Of a DNA stretch of 32,240 bases, positions 28,380-32,240 are shown piece by piece. Origin of the DNA: Seminavis robusta (Eukaryota; Bacillariophyta; Bacillariophyceae; Naviculales; Naviculaceae). The stretch is taken from assembly GCA_903772945.1 (NCBI GenBank), contig CAICTM010001293.1:1-32240 (forward strand), in the 5' to 3' direction. Positions within the stretch are counted from its first letter, which is position 1, and every line of letters starts with the position of its first letter. The translations under genes were made by a program, and so were the position numbers. Under the pieces are notes generated by a model. The model did no database searches and was not told where the DNA came from. It saw only the letters and a program-made list of their open reading frames with translations.

Positions 28380-29450
28380 GTTGGCTGGCGTCGGGTGTTG
28401 GAACCCCTGATCTTGGCGATGTCTTTTCCAAGTTTTGATCCTCCAGTGGTGGCAGATGCAAGTTGACATACAGCTCACGTGCAAGGAAGGCGCCCTTGAC
28501 TTGGCGCTTGGTGAAGCTTGTCCTCAATGTTGATCACGACGGTTTGAACCATCATCTATTGTACTTGCGGGAGATGGATGGCTGTATTAGCTGTTATAGG
28601 CCGGTATTCATGGCAGAGGCTATGATTCTATAATTGAGGAGTTCAGGTTGAGTACCAGTGTTCCAGTTATGCTGTGTTGCTGTGTACAGCTACATGTATG
28701 TCATACTCACCCAGTATGAAACAGAAGGCTGAAACAACAGAAGGCTACCTATGGGAATAGAACCTAAATAGCTACCATAATTTATCTAAGCCACAAGTGT
28801 AAAGATACCTCCAGCATTGGCCACAGATCAGATTGAACTGCAACTGTGAAGGTAGCACATGTCCATTCAGTCTTCAAGTTTATCCTCCACTCCGTGCAAT
28901 GTGCAATGAGTTCTGGAACTGGGATGACTATATGTGCTAAAATGTTGTATCCCGGATCCTACAACGGCTATAGGACCGGTTGCTTAACAAAAGGGTGATA
29001 TTAGAAAAAGAATTCTATTTTAAGGCTACTCTGAGAGTACGACTTGTCTACGGTACCGCTACCAAAAACATTGGGGCGGAAAGAGTTGGCTCTCTCAGCC
29101 GGGAAAGTTTAAACCCAACAGAGGCAGGCTATTAGCTAAGGGGGGAGGTCACCAACTGGACCCGCCCGTGATGCTATAGTCATCCGCGCAGCGTGGCTAC
29201 CACTCTTGTGAGTGTTGCCACTCCTGTATGATTTGCTGTGGCCGTTGGTGCCGTCACTTGATGTTGCTGTATTCGAAACTGGGAAGTTCCGATCGCTTGT
29301 TGAACCGTGGACTGGGAAGTTCCGGTCACTTGGTATTGCTGTAGCTGGAAACTAGGAAGTTCCGGCTGCATTCTCGTAGACTCAAACTGTGCTCTTGACT
29401 GGCGGTGTAGACTGAACTGGACATCGATATGCCATGGTCTCAATCGCCAA
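28380..29450 (-). mobile_element. Relic of a third copia-like element
   Basis: On the minus strand, 28545-28385 translates to FTKRQVKGAFLARELYVNLH, LPPLED and, after a small deletion, GKDIAKIRGSNTRR. These match the pre-integrase region of the left element (FQAREFYANLQLPPLED, FGKDMAKIKGSTTRK). At 29443-29180 a Gln/Thr-rich repeat (QLQQYQVTGTSQ, IQQHQVTAPT) stands where the left element has its Gln-rich linker. Order and spacing (about 0.7 kb) match the left element. The stretch between is not recognisable. Confidence 0.65.
29254..29365. repeat. Imperfect repeats with ACTGGGAAGTTCC core
   Basis: The core ACTGGGAAGTTCC or ACTAGGAAGTTCC occurs three times, near 29278, 29311 and 29351. A larger unit beginning GTCACTTG recurs about 70 bp apart. 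It lies inside the relic element. Confidence 0.7.
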
Positions 29451-29487
29451 TGATGTGTGGAAACATCAATCCATTCAGGCTTGATAC

Positions 29488-29870
29488 TGTTGGAGGAAAT
29501 ATACCTGACACCTCTTTACTATTGACTCATGTATTAAACATCTAGTCCGGTTCGCATGCATATTCATGATGCAAGGAACCGAGGGAGTTTTAGGTCTAAA
29601 GTATTGCGTGCAGCTTATATCCATTCAACTTGAAGAATAAACCTGCAACCCAGCAGAAAGATCACTTTTGCTTTTCAGCTTAATCTAAAACCAAATTACT
29701 CCCCAATAAGCTGCAGTATTACTAGCAAACAACACTGAAAAGCAAAAGCCCATCTCGAGTTACTACTACCGATCTCGAGATCGATATCAAGGTAAACCAA
29801 GCAAGTTGAGTTGACTTGAAGTGAGTCAACACCTGCAACAGAGTAGAGGTGCAAAGAATCAGCCTCTAGC
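29488..29870 (+). repeat. Putative 5' LTR of the right element
   Basis: It starts TGTTGG, contains AGAAAGATCACTTTT shared with the left LTR, and carries a 14-bp perfect stem at 29665-29678 and 29735-29748. The 3' end is approximate, before the shared CACTATCAG. Confidence 0.5.
29665..29748. repeat. 14-bp perfect inverted repeat inside the right LTR
   Basis: CTTTTGCTTTTCAG (29665-29678) is the exact reverse complement of CTGAAAAGCAAAAG (29735-29748), with a 56-nt spacer. It differs from the left LTR stem at three paired positions, all compensated. Confidence 0.8.
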
Positions 29871-30755
29871 CACACTATCAGTGTAGGCGAACAGCTCTAA
29901 CAGGAAAGAGGTGCTCGCGGGAAGATACAGTAAGTCAATCCCATTTGGACGCCACCGATCGATCGAACAGTTTCCGGCCGGAACTACGTTGATCCAAGAG
30001 TATCGGTAGATCAAGAAGAAGATTCCACACGGATTTGCTATTGTCGCCATCGCGGAAGTCCTCTTATCCAGCGAGTTGAAGTCGATTACGTCATCGCGCA
30101 AGATTTCGTGATTTTCATCCATCTCATCACGTCGAGCAGAAGTCAACGCACGGGGATCAAGATAGATCCTGACACAGACGTCGCAAGCAAGAGATCCCAT
30201 ACATCAATCGATAGAGGACATCTAGCCGCATCTCTGAGTATCAGTGCAAGCTTCTAACTCCAAGAATTGAGTGAGATAGGTTGATTCGAGTGATACAGTG
30301 CTACTGTGAAGAGAAACACAAAAATCACGAGGAAGCTCATAAGTATCACGGAGAGGCAAATCTTCACGAGAGAACTGTTTAACCTGCTCAAACTCACACC
30401 GTGTACTCATCTAAGTATACGAAGGCATCTGCAGAAGAACAGAGGCAACGCAAAAGCTACAGAGGAGTTCGCTACTACCCTGAGCCACGGAAAGGTCCAG
30501 CCAAACGGACACAAGAACACCACGAGTTCCACCGAACTACGTGAGCTGTCACAAAGAGGCTATTCAGCCAGTACACCAGAGTGCACGAAAAGAAGGCTAT
30601 CCAGCCAACAAGAAGCTTTTACAGGCAACTACAAGAGTAGTGCCCGTCGTGAGATCCTTCCTGCAGGAGTATCCACACAAGAACAGTTCCACGAGAACAC
30701 AAGCTAGTTCCAAGGAACAAGCAAGCACAAGAGTGCATTACACACCAGCAAGACC

Positions 30756-32240
30756 ATGAGATTCCAAGGAAGAGGTGGTCGTGGTGGAGAAGATACCCTT
30801 CTAGGGGGGGTAGGGAATTCAATTCCTCAGGAAGAAGCCATCAAGGAAGAGGCAAACAGCTACAGGAACCAGAACAAGAGTTCCAAGCGTCAGTTCCTCT
30901 TCATCCAAATGGACAGGCTGACACCAGGTATTATCCTTTTGAGAGAGACCCTGACACACATTGTCCAGGACTAAGGATCAAGCCTGAGTGGAATGATGTG
31001 CCACTGGCTTCATTGGCCATTGAGACATGAAGAGTCAGGCACCATCCAAGCCGGAGAAGCCGACACTTCAGGCATCACTTGCTGATCCACAAGTGCAAGA
31101 GTACGATGCTTTGGAACTCAGCGAGTACAAGGCAAAGTCATCCATCTACGACAAGTCGACTGATCCTATGAGAACATTCTCAAGACTGGTGCAACCCCAT
31201 ACAGGTGACATACTGTACCGAAGCAATGAAGTCAAGTTGAGAGGCCTCCCAGACTATGAGGATGCAGTCAAGCTCGACCCCATTGTGATGCTCCAGAGGA
31301 TCCGTTTGATAGTGATGCAAGGCTCTACAAAAGAGTTCCCATACTACAATACATCAAGACCATCCAACGTGGTTTGTTCCCAAAGCAAGAGTATCATGAC
31401 AGACTTGACTACTACTTGAGGAAGGTCGACAGCGACGTTGATCAAGTCTATGATCTAGTCGGAACGGCGTTCATTGATGTAAGAACTCTGACTCAGACGA
31501 CTACCAGGCCGCATCTGGACAAGACCCAAAGACAAGGTGTTACTTGGGGACGAGCAAGGTTGAAGGCAACCGTGGCCACCATGGACTACAAGAAGGAAGA
31601 TATGAGATTACCAGAAGACCGTTGAGCAGCCTATGCCATGAACGGTACCATCCAGTTCCCTGATACCCTTGATCATCTAGAGAGAGCTGTCCAATGACAG
31701 ATTCAAGCCCAGCAAGGAATGGTTGGACCAACAGAAGGCCAAGGACCGGAAGCCATATTCCAATCCCAAGCCACCTCCTTTTGATCACAAGAAGATGAAG
31801 GAAGGCTCCCAGCTGCTGTCTTCTACCAGCAGTCCCAGCCAGGCGAAGCCTGTTACTGTTGTGGAGCCCAGATCACAAACTTCCGCAGTGCAAGGTGAAG
31901 TCGAAGATCCCCAAGCCTGATGGGCCATCAACAAGTTCAATGGCATGAAGAAGTCCTTCATGCCACAGTAACACCAACACCAGATGCAGCTACTCCAAGG
32001 AGTGCCCACCACAGTGGTGAGGCGCAGCTCCAGCTTAGCTGGAGACTCTTCGAGTAGGAGTGGATTCAGTGGAGTCCCCACCTCCTACGAGCCATTCGAA
32101 CTTTCAGCAGTTCCCCATGTCAAGCACAGCCTCCCAGGCCAGCGCGGCCGGGTCAATCAGTTCCCTTTCCAGCACCATCAAGTCGATGGAGTCCCGCCCC
32201 TGATGGGCAGAGATGATTCAACACCCGACAGTGAGCCGGA
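30756..32240 (+). pseudogene. gag remnant of the right element
   Basis: The frame opens MRFQGRGGRGG and passes through SKRQFLF and TLTHIVQD, where the left copy has RKYLFHP and TLNHIVATF. After frame changes come EWNDVP and ASLAIET. A long readable segment follows (31027-31419, with LADPQVQEYDALELSEYKAK and LRGLPDYEDAVKLDPIVML). A zinc knuckle (CYCCGA, then DHKLPQC one base out of frame) lies near 31854-31895, followed by a Ser-rich stretch. The several frames needed show that it is broken. Confidence 0.75.

Larger units (their letters stand above)
29488..32240 (+). mobile_element. Degenerate Ty1/copia-like LTR retrotransposon (right, 5' part)
   Basis: The element begins TGTTGGAGG at 29488 and runs off the window on the plus strand. 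Its leader shares words in the same order with the left element: CACTATCAG, TCTAACAGGAAA against TCCAACAGGAAA, AACTCC..AATTGAG.GAGATA. The gag start follows at 30756. The zinc knuckle is at about 31854-31895. Stops and frame changes interrupt gag, so this copy is dead. The protease, integrase and reverse transcriptase would lie beyond the window. Confidence 0.82.

Noticed and set aside
1-32240. CRISPR array, bacterial operon or prophage
   Set aside because: The window has spliceosomal introns, PRP31, PPR and LTR elements. No regular direct repeats with unique spacers are present.

Overview
This looks like nuclear DNA from a photosynthetic stramenopile, most likely a diatom. The reasons are short GT-AG introns (84 to 257 nt), intron-poor compact genes, convergent gene pairs with little space between them, degenerate Ty1/copia-like retroelements of a type I associate with diatoms, and a probable UGA-recoded selenoprotein. 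The species is not identified, and the lineage call is inference.

Layout. A gene island (about 5.4 to 27.8 kb) lies between two related copia-like retroelements whose gag regions point away from the island (left, 1-4677, minus strand; right, 29488-32240, plus strand). A third relic of the same family lies at 28.38-29.45 kb on the minus strand. All three are broken by frameshifts and stops.

The island holds, in order: PRP31 (+), a mitochondrial-type PPR protein (-), a large coiled-coil protein with a C-terminal PH domain (+), a two-helix membrane protein with a SHOCT-like tail (+), an Mcp1/SdhC-like multi-helix membrane protein with an apparent one-base frameshift (-), an unrecognised 409-residue protein (-), an omega-like glutathione S-transferase (+), two tandem paralogous COPI-associated (TVP15-like) membrane proteins (-, -), a fucosyltransferase-like Golgi type II membrane protein (+) and a mitochondrial adrenodoxin/ferredoxin reductase (-). 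These are unrelated housekeeping genes, not a pathway cluster. Seven reading frames were rebuilt across introns or, for one, across a frameshift, and the spliced lengths are all multiples of three.

The main discovery is in the glutathione S-transferase. Its frame runs from an N-terminal signal peptide (ATG 19148) to the stop at 19924, interrupted only by one TGA at 19229-19231. That TGA falls exactly where omega-class enzymes have the catalytic Cys of the CPYAQR/CPFAQR motif. This is the expected signature of selenocysteine. The gene shares a divergent intergenic region with the 409-residue gene. That region carries ten GTGAAA/TTTCAC hexamers, the last six spaced 9 to 10 bp apart. Other regulatory-looking signals are a GATTC tandem motif upstream of four genes, repeated TACCGGTA/GGTACC motifs between genes, and an LTR stem whose base pairing is kept by compensating changes in both retroelements.
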